A stretch of DNA of 64,000 nucleotides from Flavobacteriales bacterium (GTDB lineage Bacteria; Bacteroidota; Bacteroidia; Flavobacteriales; JABDKJ01): positions 69,486 through 133,485 of the forward strand of contig JABDKJ010000013.1 of NCBI GenBank assembly GCA_013002285.1. The letters are read 5' to 3'. Made by a program: the position numbers and the translations under genes. A model generated the notes under the pieces. The model ran no database searches, was not told where the DNA came from, and was given only the letters and a program-made list of their open reading frames with translations. Numbering within the stretch: position 1 is the first letter of the stretch; each line of letters begins with the position of its first letter. Of this stretch, positions 1 to 7,831 are shown piece after piece.

Positions 1-187
1 ATTTATCCCCAAAGGTTCCATTCCCATTGGTTTTGTTTACCACTAAAATATTAATAAGCTTATTCCCGGTTTCCTTGTCAAAAGCGGAGCCAACAATGCG
101 CACTTGACTATCTTGTGAACTCAAGCAAAATGCAAATAGTATGGCCAATGGAATGGTCGCAATATGTTTTAAAAGCTTTTCGGTCAA
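1..187 (-). CDS. Secreted protein, 5' part only (carboxypeptidase-regulatory-like fold)
   Basis: A reading frame runs leftwards off the window edge from a TTG at 187. The visible 62 residues begin with a short charged stretch (MTEKLLKH), then a hydrophobic segment ending in AFCLSSQ, a plausible signal peptide. After it comes a beta-rich stretch with VRIVGSAFDKETGNKL, the usual opening of a CarboxypepD_reg-like domain (beginning of the first strand, then D-x-E-T-G). Such domains are common at the N terminus of Bacteroidota outer-membrane and secreted proteins. An in-frame stop upstream of the TTG and the absence of another start make 187 the likely start. It is divergent from the M28 peptidase gene. 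Function unknown; the rest lies outside the window. Confidence 0.55.
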   Translation of the reverse strand, partial: MTEKLLKHIATIPLAILFAFCLSSQDSQVRIVGSAFDKETGNKLINILVVNKTNGNGTFGDK

Positions 188-284
188 AAGTTGCGTTAAA
201 GGTATATTCTTAAACCATCAAATATCGAACCTTTTGCACAATTTCTGTTAAATCCTTTTTACGGCCAGAGGTCCTTTCAAGTAG

Positions 285-312
285 TTGTGAAATGGCTAGA
301 ATATTATCTTTG
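285..312 (+). promoter_or_regulatory. Bacteroidota-type promoter of the M28 peptidase gene
   Basis: TTG at 285-287, 17 bases, then TATCTTTG at 305-312, a perfect match to the -7 consensus TAnnTTTG. It lies downstream of the ATG at 292 and 18 bases upstream of the ATG at 331, so it also decides the start of the gene. Confidence 0.6.
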
Positions 313-330
313 ACAGCCTTATTAGAAGAT

Positions 331-1986
331 ATGATAAAATTTGAACAGATCGTTTTTGCGATCGCCCTACTTGCTTTTTCGTGTTCACAGCCTGAAGTAA
401 GAGTATATGGGCTGGAAGAAATGAAGAGAGATTTGGAATACCTTGCCTCGGATGAACTAGAAGGGAGAGAAACAGGAACTCAGGGAGAAGCGCTAGCAGC
501 CCAGTACATTTCTGAAGCCTTTAAAGAGCTTAGATTAATGCCAATGGGATCTGAAGGAAGTTATTTTCAGGAATTTGAATTTAAAGATAAAGCCACGGTA
601 TCAGAGGATAATTATCTGATGATCGATGAGGTTGAGCTGTTTTCTGAAGACGATTACTATCCTACTAGTTATAGCGGGAATGCAAAAGTTGAAGGCAGTA
701 TCATTGATATTGGATACGGTATTCACGCACCTGACTTGGACTACGATGATCTAGAAGGAAAAGATGACCTGGAGGACAAGATCGTTCTCTTTAATATTTC
801 TTCTCCTGATGGGATCCACCCTCACTCAAAATATATTGATCATCACGACATTTCACGTAGGTTGGACATGCTCAACAAAATAAAGGTAAAGGCCGTTTTA
901 ATGTACAATGAAGATGAAAATGCGGATGAGCCGAGGAAGAGGATATCTGCTAAGATAAAACCTTACGACTTTCCAGTTCTGTTTTTGACTGAGAAGCCTA
1001 AAGGTAAGCATGTTAAGAGTTCCATAGAGATCAGCAGGCCGTCTAAAACAGGAAAGAATGTTGTGGCTTTTTTGAACAAAGAAGCCGAGAATACAGTGGT
1101 CATTGGCGCGCATTATGACCATCTGGGATATGGTGATGAGGGCTCCTTATTTCGTGGGGAAGGCAGACAAGTCCATAATGGTGCCGATGACAATGCAAGT
1201 GGGGTGGTTTGTCTTTTTGAATTGGCAGAAGAATTGAGCAAAGTGCCTTCTGCGAACAACTATATATTCGTTGCATTTTCCGGTGAAGAAAAAGGATTGC
1301 TAGGGTCTAATTATTTCGTCAAGGACATGCCTTTGGCAAAAGAGAAAGTGAATTATATGTTAAATATGGATATGGTTGGCAGGCTAGAAGAAGGAGCAAA
1401 CAAGATAAGCATCAATGGTGTTGGCACATCACCTTCATTAGCAATTGTCGATTCATTGACAGTCGAAGGACTTTCTGCCCAAACAACAGATTCTGGAATT
1501 GGTGCCTCTGACCACACTTCTTTTTATTTAGAAGGTATACCAGCGATCCACTTCTTTAGTGGAAGCCACGAAGACTACCATAAACCTAGTGATGATATTG
1601 AAAAGATCAATTACAAAGGGATGGAAAGGATCGTTTCCTATATGCTACAATTAATAGAAGAGCTGGATGATGATGGAAAACTTGAATTCACTAAAACGAA
1701 GGATGACAATAATCGAGATGCACCTAATTTCAAGGTTACTCTTGGAGTGATACCCGATTATCTTTTTGATGGTGAAGGTATGCGCATAGATGGAATAACA
1801 GAAGGTAGGCCAGCGCATGGAGGAAACTTGATAAAAGGAGACATAGTCATTAAAATGGGTCCATATGAAATAAGGGATATGATGAGCTATATGAAGGCTC
1901 TTTCAAAATTTCAAGAAGGACAAAAAACAGAGGTAACCGTTTTGAGGGGAGAAGATGAATTCACTACTGAGATCACATTCGATTAG
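331..1986 (+). CDS. M28-family zinc aminopeptidase lipoprotein with PA and PDZ domains
   Basis: Predicted exported metallopeptidase of 551 residues. From the ATG at 331 the N terminus is MIKFEQIVFAIALLAFSC, a lipoprotein signal with the lipid-anchored Cys at residue 18; the longer frame from 292 is excluded by the promoter. Residues about 110-240 resemble a protease-associated insert. The M28 core follows with the expected zinc ligands and catalytic residues: HYDHLG, NGADDNASG, FSGEEKG (adjacent Glu residues as base and ligand), NMDMVG and HEDYHKPSDD. The last 85 residues form a PDZ domain (GVIPDYLFDGEGMRIDGI onwards), a known companion in this family. The gene abuts gpsA with no gap. Substrate unknown; peptide scavenging at the cell surface or in the periplasm is an inference. 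Confidence 0.88.
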   Translation: MIKFEQIVFAIALLAFSCSQPEVRVYGLEEMKRDLEYLASDELEGRETGTQGEALAAQYISEAFKELRLMPMGSEGSYFQEFEFKDKATVSEDNYLMIDEVELFSEDDYYPTSYSGNAKVEGSIIDIGYGIHAPDLDYDDLEGKDDLEDKIVLFNISSPDGIHPHSKYIDHHDISRRLDMLNKIKVKAVLMYNEDENADEPRKRISAKIKPYDFPVLFLTEKPKGKHVKSSIEISRPSKTGKNVVAFLNKEAENTVVIGAHYDHLGYGDEGSLFRGEGRQVHNGADDNASGVVCLFELAEELSKVPSANNYIFVAFSGEEKGLLGSNYFVKDMPLAKEKVNYMLNMDMVGRLEEGANKISINGVGTSPSLAIVDSLTVEGLSAQTTDSGIGASDHTSFYLEGIPAIHFFSGSHEDYHKPSDDIEKINYKGMERIVSYMLQLIEELDDDGKLEFTKTKDDNNRDAPNFKVTLGVIPDYLFDGEGMRIDGITEGRPAHGGNLIKGDIVIKMGPYEIRDMMSYMKALSKFQEGQKTEVTVLRGEDEFTTEITFD

Positions 1987-2985
1987 ATGAGCAAAGAATA
2001 CAAGATCGGAGTAATAGGCGGTGGGAGTTGGGCAACAGCCCTGATCAAGATCTTTTCAGAAAACCTTGATGATCTTTGGTGGTGGAATAGAAATGCCGAG
2101 AGCATTAGCCATATTGAAAAATATAATCACAACCCGAAATACCTGTCAAGCGCAGAACTAGATGTCGAGAAGCTTAATATGAGCACAGACCTCAACTACA
2201 TTGCAGAGAACTCTGATATTCTTATTATGGCCATTCCTTCAGCATTCATTTTTAATGAATTAAAAGACAGAGATATAGATATCTTTAAGGATAAAATATT
2301 GATCTCTGCGATAAAAGGGATCATTCCGGAAGAGAACAAATTACCAGCTATTTATTTCAATGAGAACCTGAATGTCCCATTTGATAGAATAGGGATAATA
2401 AGCGGCCCTTGTCACGCTGAGGAAGTCGCAATGGAAAGACTTTCTTATTTGACGGTTGCCGTCCCAGATCAGGAAATAGCCGAGTTCATAGTTAAGAGTT
2501 TGGATTGCCGCTATATAAAAGCCATGGTTTCAGATGATGTTGCAGGAACAGAGATCTCTGCTGTGTTAAAGAATGTCTTTGCTGTGGCAAGTGGAATATG
2601 TGCAGGCCTCGGCTATGGGGACAATTTCCAAGCAGTCTTGGTTTCAAATGCTCTAAGGGAGATCAAAGCCTTTGTGGATAGGGTGAAGCCCCAGCATAGA
2701 GATGTCAACTCTTCGGCATATTTAGGTGACTTACTCGTTACGGCTTACTCATCTTTTAGTAGGAATAGGAATTTTGGCAGCATGATAGGGAAGGGTTATT
2801 CTGTAAAGGCAGCACATATGGAAATGAATATGGTGGCCGAGGGATATTATGCAGTAAAAGGGATCACCGAAATGAACAAGAAATACGGTGTGGAAATGCC
2901 GATAACAGAAGCAGTATACAATATCTGTTACGAGAAGATCTCTCCAGTCATTGAGATGCATATACTCAGTGAAAAACTCACTTAG
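1987..2985 (+). CDS. gpsA: NAD(P)H-dependent glycerol-3-phosphate dehydrogenase
   Basis: Reduces dihydroxyacetone phosphate to sn-glycerol 3-phosphate for phospholipid synthesis in the cytoplasm. 332 residues, normal for GpsA. The N terminus has the Rossmann motif GVIGGGSWATAL. Later come the typical SAIKGI, SGPCHAEEV and SAVLKNVFAVASGI, where the Lys of the last motif is the catalytic lysine of the family. The ATG follows directly on the stop codon of the M28 peptidase, so translation is probably coupled. The 3' end overlaps the convergent uvrC gene by four bases. Confidence 0.95.
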   Translation: MSKEYKIGVIGGGSWATALIKIFSENLDDLWWWNRNAESISHIEKYNHNPKYLSSAELDVEKLNMSTDLNYIAENSDILIMAIPSAFIFNELKDRDIDIFKDKILISAIKGIIPEENKLPAIYFNENLNVPFDRIGIISGPCHAEEVAMERLSYLTVAVPDQEIAEFIVKSLDCRYIKAMVSDDVAGTEISAVLKNVFAVASGICAGLGYGDNFQAVLVSNALREIKAFVDRVKPQHRDVNSSAYLGDLLVTAYSSFSRNRNFGSMIGKGYSVKAAHMEMNMVAEGYYAVKGITEMNKKYGVEMPITEAVYNICYEKISPVIEMHILSEKLT

Positions 2986-4778
2986 AATTGATGGAAGAAA
3001 TTGAAAATGGTCCGAGCTTTTTTGGCACCTACAACTTTGCTTAATTGTTCTTCATTGGCCTCTTTTATATTTTTAACCGAACGAAATTTTTGCAAGAGCA
3101 ACTGAGCTGTCTTAGTCCCAATGCCCTCTATTTCAGTGAGTTCAGTTTTTAATGTAAACTTTCTTCTTCTTGATCTATGATGCGTTATCCCAAAGCGGTG
3201 TGCTTCGTTCCTTAGTTGTTGAATGACCTTCAGCGATTCGGAACGTTTGTCTATATATATGGGAATTGAGTCATTGGGGAAATAGATCTCCTCCAATCTT
3301 TTTGCTATACCTATGATGGCAATTTTATTTTCTAGGCCAAGCCGTTCTAAACTCTTGTAAGCTGAAGAAAGTTGCCCTTTGCCCCCGTCAATGACGATCA
3401 ATTGCGGAAGAGGCAGGTCCTCTTTTAAAAGTCTTGAGTAGCGCCTTTGCACAACCTCTTCCATAGAGGCAAAATCATCAGGACCTACGACTGTCTTTAT
3501 ATTAAAGTGACGGTAGTCTTTTTTACTTGGTTTACCGTCTTTGAACACTACACAAGCAGCAACGGGCTCGGCCCCCTGAAAATTCGAATTGTCGAAACAC
3601 TCGATATGTGTGGGTAGCTCATTTAGCCTCAGATCCTCTTTGATCTGCCCGAGTATTCTGTTCTTCCTGCTTTCGGGATCTACGATCTTTTCTTGTTTTC
3701 GTTGATTTAGAACATGGTATTTCAAGTTACGCTCTGCCAATTCCAAAAGACTTTTCTTGTCCCCTTTTTGAGGAATTGTTTGGGTGACACGGGGTATCTC
3801 GATATTCAATTCAAAGGGAAGAATAATATCTTTACAATCGGAATGAAATGACTTCCGGATGTCTATGACAGCCATTGTTAGCAGGTCTTCATCAGTCTCC
3901 TCTAATTTCTTTTTTAATTCAAGATTATAAGATTGGATCACTGCCCCATCAATGATCTTCAAATAATTGATATAAGCGACCCTAAGATCAGTATGAATGT
4001 TGAACACGTCAGCGTCTTTTATAGTGGGACTTACCACAACGGACTTACTTTGATAGCGCTCGAGCATGTCTATCTTCTCTTTGGTTTGTTGCGCTCGTTC
4101 AAAATCCATTTCCTCACTTGCAAGCTTCATTTGCTCTTTTAGGTGGCCCTTTACTTCGTTGATGTTTCCTTTGATGATCTTCTTGATCTCTTTGATACCT
4201 ATGTCATAGTCATTTTCAGATTGCAACCCTTCACAGGGTCCCAGACAGTTTTTCAAATGATATTCCAGACAAACTTTGAATTTGCCTGAATCAATATTGT
4301 CTTTGGTCAAAGAGTAATTACAATTTCTAAGAGGATATAACTTTGAAGCGAGCTCAAGCAGTGTTTTCATCAATTTCACAGATGCGTAAGGCCCAAAGTA
4401 TTCAGATCCATCTTTGATCTTATTACGTGTAGAGAATATCCTGGGAAAAGGTTCATTTTTAATGCAGATCCAAGGGAAGGTCTTGTCGTCCTTCAATTGC
4501 ACGTTGTATTTGGGTTGAAATTGCTTGATCAAATTATTTTCAAGTAACAAAGCGTCAAGCTCGCTTACCGTTTCAACGAATTCCAGAGCAAATATCCGTT
4601 TTACGAGCAATCGCGTTTTTCCGTTCAGTTGTGCTCCTTTATTGAAATAAGATGAAACTCTGTTCTTTAATTTCTTGGCTTTGCCGACATAAATGATCTT
4701 GCCTTCTTCATCGAAGAATTGGTAAACTCCGGGCCTATTAGGTAGAGCACTTATTTTAGACTTCAGGTCTATAGGCAT
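2982..4778 (-). CDS. uvrC: Excinuclease ABC subunit C
   Basis: Makes the two incisions around a lesion in nucleotide excision repair, together with UvrA and UvrB. 598 residues from the ATG at 4778 (MPIDLKSKISALPNRPGVY), close to the usual 600. Domains in order: GIY-YIG nuclease (GVYQFF...IIYVGKAKKLKNRV), a small Cys-containing region, the UVR helix pair that contacts UvrB (around EEMDFERAQQTKEKIDML), the RNase-H-like 5' nuclease (IECFDNSNFQG, VIDGGKGQL) and C-terminal helix-hairpin-helix motifs (EIEGIGTKTAQLLL, VVGAKKA). A longer frame from 4814 is rejected because a -7 element lies at 4789-4782. The promoter faces that of the CarH-like regulator, which could tie repair capacity to light. Confidence 0.95.
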   Translation of the reverse strand: MPIDLKSKISALPNRPGVYQFFDEEGKIIYVGKAKKLKNRVSSYFNKGAQLNGKTRLLVKRIFALEFVETVSELDALLLENNLIKQFQPKYNVQLKDDKTFPWICIKNEPFPRIFSTRNKIKDGSEYFGPYASVKLMKTLLELASKLYPLRNCNYSLTKDNIDSGKFKVCLEYHLKNCLGPCEGLQSENDYDIGIKEIKKIIKGNINEVKGHLKEQMKLASEEMDFERAQQTKEKIDMLERYQSKSVVVSPTIKDADVFNIHTDLRVAYINYLKIIDGAVIQSYNLELKKKLEETDEDLLTMAVIDIRKSFHSDCKDIILPFELNIEIPRVTQTIPQKGDKKSLLELAERNLKYHVLNQRKQEKIVDPESRKNRILGQIKEDLRLNELPTHIECFDNSNFQGAEPVAACVVFKDGKPSKKDYRHFNIKTVVGPDDFASMEEVVQRRYSRLLKEDLPLPQLIVIDGGKGQLSSAYKSLERLGLENKIAIIGIAKRLEEIYFPNDSIPIYIDKRSESLKVIQQLRNEAHRFGITHHRSRRRKFTLKTELTEIEGIGTKTAQLLLQKFRSVKNIKEANEEQLSKVVGAKKARTIFNFFHQF

Positions 4779-4781
4779 ATC

Positions 4782-4789
4782 CAAAATTA
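4782..4789 (-). promoter_or_regulatory. -7 element of the uvrC promoter
   Basis: Read leftwards, the sequence is TAATTTTG, a perfect TAnnTTTG, ending only three bases before the uvrC ATG at 4778. The expected transcript would be leaderless or nearly so. No TTG was found at the usual 17-23 base spacing; TTG copies exist at shorter spacing. Confidence 0.5.
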
Positions 4790-4817
4790 GTAAAGCCGTG
4801 CAACAATTGATCACTTG

Positions 4818-4847
4818 TTGTCGTTTAAAAAATAATTCATATATTTG
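4818..4847 (+). promoter_or_regulatory. Promoter of the CarH-like regulator, with a TGTTTA box
   Basis: TTG at 4818-4820, 19 bases, then TATATTTG at 4840-4847 (perfect TAnnTTTG). The sequence TGTTTA at 4846-4851 overlaps the -7 element; the same hexamer recurs upstream of the sigma gene and, in inverse orientation, upstream of crtB. If a regulator binds it, it would sit on the promoter, as expected for autorepression. Divergent from the uvrC promoter about 50 bases away. Confidence 0.5.
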
Positions 4848-4856
4848 TTTAAGAAA

Positions 4857-5747
4857 ATGACAAAAATGTTAAACAATAGTGGAAGGTTCTCGATCAAAGA
4901 CCTTGAAAGACTTTCAGGTATCAAGGCGCATACATTGCGTATTTGGGAAAAGCGCTATGGTCTTGTTGAACCTAAACGTTCTGCCTCAAACATACGCTCT
5001 TATACAAATGATGATCTTAAGAAGGTCCTGAATGTTGCAATGTTGAACCGATCAGGCTTGAAGATCTCTAATATTGCCAATTTAAGCGATGATGAGTTAC
5101 TTACCCGGATCCAAGAGTATTCTATAACAAATGAAGGACATAGACACTTCATTGACCAGCTGGTTTTTGCTATGATAGATATGGATGAGGAGCTGATGGA
5201 GGAGCTTATAGATAAGGCCATACTTGAACATGGATTTGAAAAAACGATGTTGGATATCATACATCCATTTTTCAAGAATGTTGGGCTAATGTGGTTGACA
5301 GGGTCGGTACACCCTGGTCAGGAGCATTTTATTTCCAATCTTATAAGACGAAAATTGATCATTGCTATTGACAGGAAAAAGCAATATTCTATTAGCGGAA
5401 ACAATGTTGTGTTCTTTTTACCAGAGCAAGAATGGCATGAGTTGGGCCTCTTGTTCCACAGCTTTATAGCCCTTGATCAAAAGGTAAATACGTATTATTT
5501 GGGACAATCGGTTCCTATTTCAACTATAGAAAAGGTAATTGAAAGTAAAAAGCCAAGTCATTTGGTGTTTTCTCACCTTTCGGTCAAAAGTTATGAAGCT
5601 TTAGTAAAATATTCCAAGGAACTCAAAAGTATTGCTGGAGAGATAAAAATTGTTTTTTTAGACAATAGTTTAAGTCAAAAACAAAAGGAGAAGCTTGCCC
5701 TTATCGTTCCTGAAAGTATAGACCATTTTAAAGAAATTATAAGTTAA
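4857..5747 (+). CDS. CarH/LitR-type MerR regulator with cobalamin-binding domain (putative B12 photoreceptor)
   Basis: 296 residues from ATG 4857 (ATG 4866 is also possible; TTG 4845 lies inside the -7 element). Residues 10-80 are a MerR winged helix (FSIKDLERLSGIKAHTLRIW, EKRYGL). Residues 95-165 form a helical bundle with Trp146, nine residues, Glu156-His157, the Wx9EH signature of AdoCbl-binding CarH proteins. Residues 183-290 form a Rossmann-like B12 domain with Glu192-x-His194-x2-Gly197; His194 is the expected lower cobalt ligand. In known CarH proteins AdoCbl-bound tetramers repress carotenoid genes in the dark and fall apart in light. The residue after Trp146 is Leu147, where Thermus CarH has His132, which ligates cobalt after photolysis, so the lit state may differ. 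The neighbours (ECF sigma factor, crtI, crtB, idi, photolyase) fit a light regulon. The B12 signature is seen; light response is inferred. Confidence 0.85.
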   Translation: MTKMLNNSGRFSIKDLERLSGIKAHTLRIWEKRYGLVEPKRSASNIRSYTNDDLKKVLNVAMLNRSGLKISNIANLSDDELLTRIQEYSITNEGHRHFIDQLVFAMIDMDEELMEELIDKAILEHGFEKTMLDIIHPFFKNVGLMWLTGSVHPGQEHFISNLIRRKLIIAIDRKKQYSISGNNVVFFLPEQEWHELGLLFHSFIALDQKVNTYYLGQSVPISTIEKVIESKKPSHLVFSHLSVKSYEALVKYSKELKSIAGEIKIVFLDNSLSQKQKEKLALIVPESIDHFKEIIS

Positions 5748-5750
5748 AAG

Positions 5751-5783
5751 TGTTTAGATCATTTATACATACATTAAACAAAA
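5751..5783 (+). promoter_or_regulatory. Candidate CarH-type operator upstream of the ECF sigma gene
   Basis: The 40-base gap between the regulator and the sigma gene holds three consecutive 11-base units, 5751-5761, 5762-5772 and 5773-5783. In each, T is at position 3 and A-C-A at positions 6-8 (first unit AGA, one mismatch). This agrees with the nnTnnACAn repeat described for Thermus CarH. The same stretch also reads as an inverted repeat, TGTTTA (5751-5756) with TAAACA (5775-5780), separated by 18 bases. The sigma gene starts five bases later. Binding is inferred. Confidence 0.45.
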
Positions 5784-5787
5784 GAAA

Positions 5788-6294
5788 ATGAATGCATTGA
5801 ATTTTAATAGAGAACTGATAGAATTTGAAAGGTCATTAAAGGGTTTTGCCTATAAATTCACTCGTAATGATGAAGATGCCAACGACCTGGTCCAAGAGAC
5901 ATTTTTGAAAGCGTTGAGATATAAAGACAAGTTTGCTGAACAGACAAATTTGAAGGCTTGGTTGTACACGATCATGAGAAATACTTTCATTAACAATTAC
6001 AGAAAAGCTTCCAAGGCAAATGTCCTTTTAGATGACTCTGATGAAAATTATTTCATAGACCTTTCTAAGCAGTCTAAAAGTGAGACTCCTGATCAGGCCA
6101 TGGCCTACAAAGAGATCATTTCAGAGATCAATGCCTTGAGTGATGAATATCGTGTGCCTTTTCAAATGCACTATAACGGATTCAAATACAAGGAGATAGC
6201 AGAAAAGCTCTCGTTGCCCATAGGTACGATCAAAAGTCGGATCTTTTTAGCTCGCCAAAAGCTGAGCGAACAGTTGGCTGATTTCAGGCCATAG
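5788..6294 (+). CDS. ECF-type RNA polymerase sigma factor
   Basis: 168 residues, typical for an ECF (group 4) sigma factor. Residues about 10-80 form sigma region 2 (FAYKFTRNDEDANDLVQETF, then LKAWLYTIMRNTFINNYRK, the promoter-melting helix). Residues about 110-165 form region 4 (LSDEYRVPFQMHYNGFKYKE, then a helix-turn-helix with LPIGTIKSRIFLARQKL). Region 3 is absent, as expected. The ATG lies five bases after the candidate operator, and crtI starts two bases after the stop codon, so both are probably co-transcribed. By analogy with LitS of Streptomyces it likely directs transcription of the carotenoid genes once the CarH-like repressor is released. No anti-sigma gene is adjacent; a FecR-like gene lies at the far end of the island. 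Confidence 0.9.
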   Translation: MNALNFNRELIEFERSLKGFAYKFTRNDEDANDLVQETFLKALRYKDKFAEQTNLKAWLYTIMRNTFINNYRKASKANVLLDDSDENYFIDLSKQSKSETPDQAMAYKEIISEINALSDEYRVPFQMHYNGFKYKEIAEKLSLPIGTIKSRIFLARQKLSEQLADFRP

Positions 6295-6296
6295 TT

Positions 6297-7769
6297 ATGG
6301 TTAAAAAAGTCATCGTAATTGGAGCGGGCTTTTCAGGACTTTCTGTTTCTACACATCTAGCAAAAGCTGGATATGAGGTTACTGTATTGGAAAAACACGC
6401 AATTCCGGGAGGGCGTGCGAGAAAATTTTCTGAAAAGGGATTTACTTTTGACATGGGCCCTTCATGGTATTGGATGCCCGATGTGTTTGAGCGTTATTTT
6501 TCTTTATTCGGAAAGAAGGTTTCAGATCACTATACACTTAAAAGGCTATCACCATCCTATCGCGTATTTTATCCAGAAAATGAGCAATTAGATGTTCCTT
6601 CAGACCTCAATGATCTATATGCCTTGTTCGAAAAGATAGAGAAAGGCAGTGCTGGAAAACTCAAGCATTTCCTTTCAGATGCAGAATACAAATACAAAGT
6701 TGGGATAGAGCAACTGGTATATAAACCAGGCCGCAGTCTTCTTGAATTTCTGGATCTGAAGTTGCTTAAGGGAATATTAAAACTAGATGTCTTGAAACCA
6801 ATCTCTCGACCAATCAGGAGTATGTTCAAGGATAAGCGCTTGATAGACCTATTGGAATTTCCTGTCTTATTCTTAGGTGCGAAGCCCTCCAAAACTCCTG
6901 CCTTGTATAGCCTTATGAACTATGCAGACCTTGCTCTGGGAACTTGGTATCCAAAAGGGGGTATGCACAAGATCGTTGAGGGAATGCATGCTTTGGCAGT
7001 TGAAAATGGAGTGAAATTCGAGTTTGAACAAAACGTCAACGAAGTTGTATCTGAGAGTGGAAAAGTCACTTCGGTCAAAACGGATTCTGGAGAATTTGAA
7101 TGTGATGTGTTCGTATCAAGTGCCGACTATCATTTTACAGAGACGAAATTACTGAAGCCGGAACAAAGGAACTATTCTGAAAAATATTGGGACTCTCGAA
7201 CTCTGGCTCCATCCAGTTTGATATATTATTTGGGTGTGAATAAAAAACTCCAAGGCCTTCTTCATCACAATTTGTTTTTCGATCAGGATTTCGAGAAGCA
7301 TTCTACAGAGATCTACGATGACCCTAAGTGGCCTAGCGCTCCGCAATTCTATGTGTGTTGTAATTCCGTTTCCGATCCCACTGCTGCACCAGATGGTATG
7401 GAAAATGTGTTCATTCTTATACCAGTTGCCCCTGACCTTAAGGATACAACGGAAACCAGAGAAAAGTATTACGAACAGACCATTTCAAGGCTGGAAGAAA
7501 AACTTGGAACGAACATTCGGGACCATGTCATCTACAGGAGAGACTATGCGCACAATGATTTTATAAGCGATTATAACTCTTTTAAGGGGAACGCGTATGG
7601 ATTGGCCAATACTCTGAAACAAACAGCTATATTCAAGCCAAGTGTTAAGAATAAAAAATTGAAGAACATGTACTATACAGGCCAACTGACCGTGCCCGGA
7701 CCAGGTGTTCCTCCTTCTTTGATCTCAGGAGAAGTTGTTGCTAAAGAGGTGATAAAGGAGCAACTTTGA
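6297..7769 (+). CDS. crtI: Phytoene desaturase (CrtI type)
   Basis: FAD-dependent desaturation of phytoene towards lycopene, membrane associated. 490 residues, usual for CrtI. The N terminus has the dinucleotide fold VIGAGFSGLSVSTHLAKAGY and LEKHAIPGGRARKF, followed by FDMGPSWYWMPDVF, typical of CrtI. The C terminus has the family signature around YYTGQLTVPGPGVPPSLISG. Only one CrtI-like gene is present in the cluster, so a CrtD-type 3,4-desaturase is either encoded elsewhere or absent. The gene follows the sigma factor by two bases. Confidence 0.93.
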   Translation: MVKKVIVIGAGFSGLSVSTHLAKAGYEVTVLEKHAIPGGRARKFSEKGFTFDMGPSWYWMPDVFERYFSLFGKKVSDHYTLKRLSPSYRVFYPENEQLDVPSDLNDLYALFEKIEKGSAGKLKHFLSDAEYKYKVGIEQLVYKPGRSLLEFLDLKLLKGILKLDVLKPISRPIRSMFKDKRLIDLLEFPVLFLGAKPSKTPALYSLMNYADLALGTWYPKGGMHKIVEGMHALAVENGVKFEFEQNVNEVVSESGKVTSVKTDSGEFECDVFVSSADYHFTETKLLKPEQRNYSEKYWDSRTLAPSSLIYYLGVNKKLQGLLHHNLFFDQDFEKHSTEIYDDPKWPSAPQFYVCCNSVSDPTAAPDGMENVFILIPVAPDLKDTTETREKYYEQTISRLEEKLGTNIRDHVIYRRDYAHNDFISDYNSFKGNAYGLANTLKQTAIFKPSVKNKKLKNMYYTGQLTVPGPGVPPSLISGEVVAKEVIKEQL

Positions 7770-7778
7770 TCATCTGAG

Positions 7779-7805
7779 TAAACAATTTACTATATTAAAT
7801 GTTTC
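7779..7805 (+). promoter_or_regulatory. Inverted AT-rich box upstream of crtB
   Basis: The 62-base gap between crtI and crtB, the longest gap in the first half of the island, contains TAAACA at 7779-7784 and TGTTTC at 7800-7805. TAAACA is the same hexamer found upstream of the sigma gene and (inverted) the regulator gene, and it fits T-n2-ACA. No clear TAnnTTTG element follows, so a promoter recognised by the ECF sigma factor is possible. This is an inference from motif recurrence. Confidence 0.3.
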
Positions 7806-7831
7806 AATATTTTAATAGCATTTAATTCCCA

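Noticed and set aside
292..330. ATG at 292 as start of the M28 peptidase
   Set aside because: A TTG-N17-TATCTTTG promoter ends at 312, and the lipoprotein signal begins at ATG 331.
4779..4814. Upstream start of uvrC at 4814
   Set aside because: The -7 element TAATTTTG at 4789-4782 would lie in the coding part, and the UvrC family starts near MPIDLKSKISALPNRPG.
4845..4856. TTG at 4845 as start of the CarH-like protein
   Set aside because: It is part of the -7 element TATATTTG; ATG 4857 or 4866 fits.
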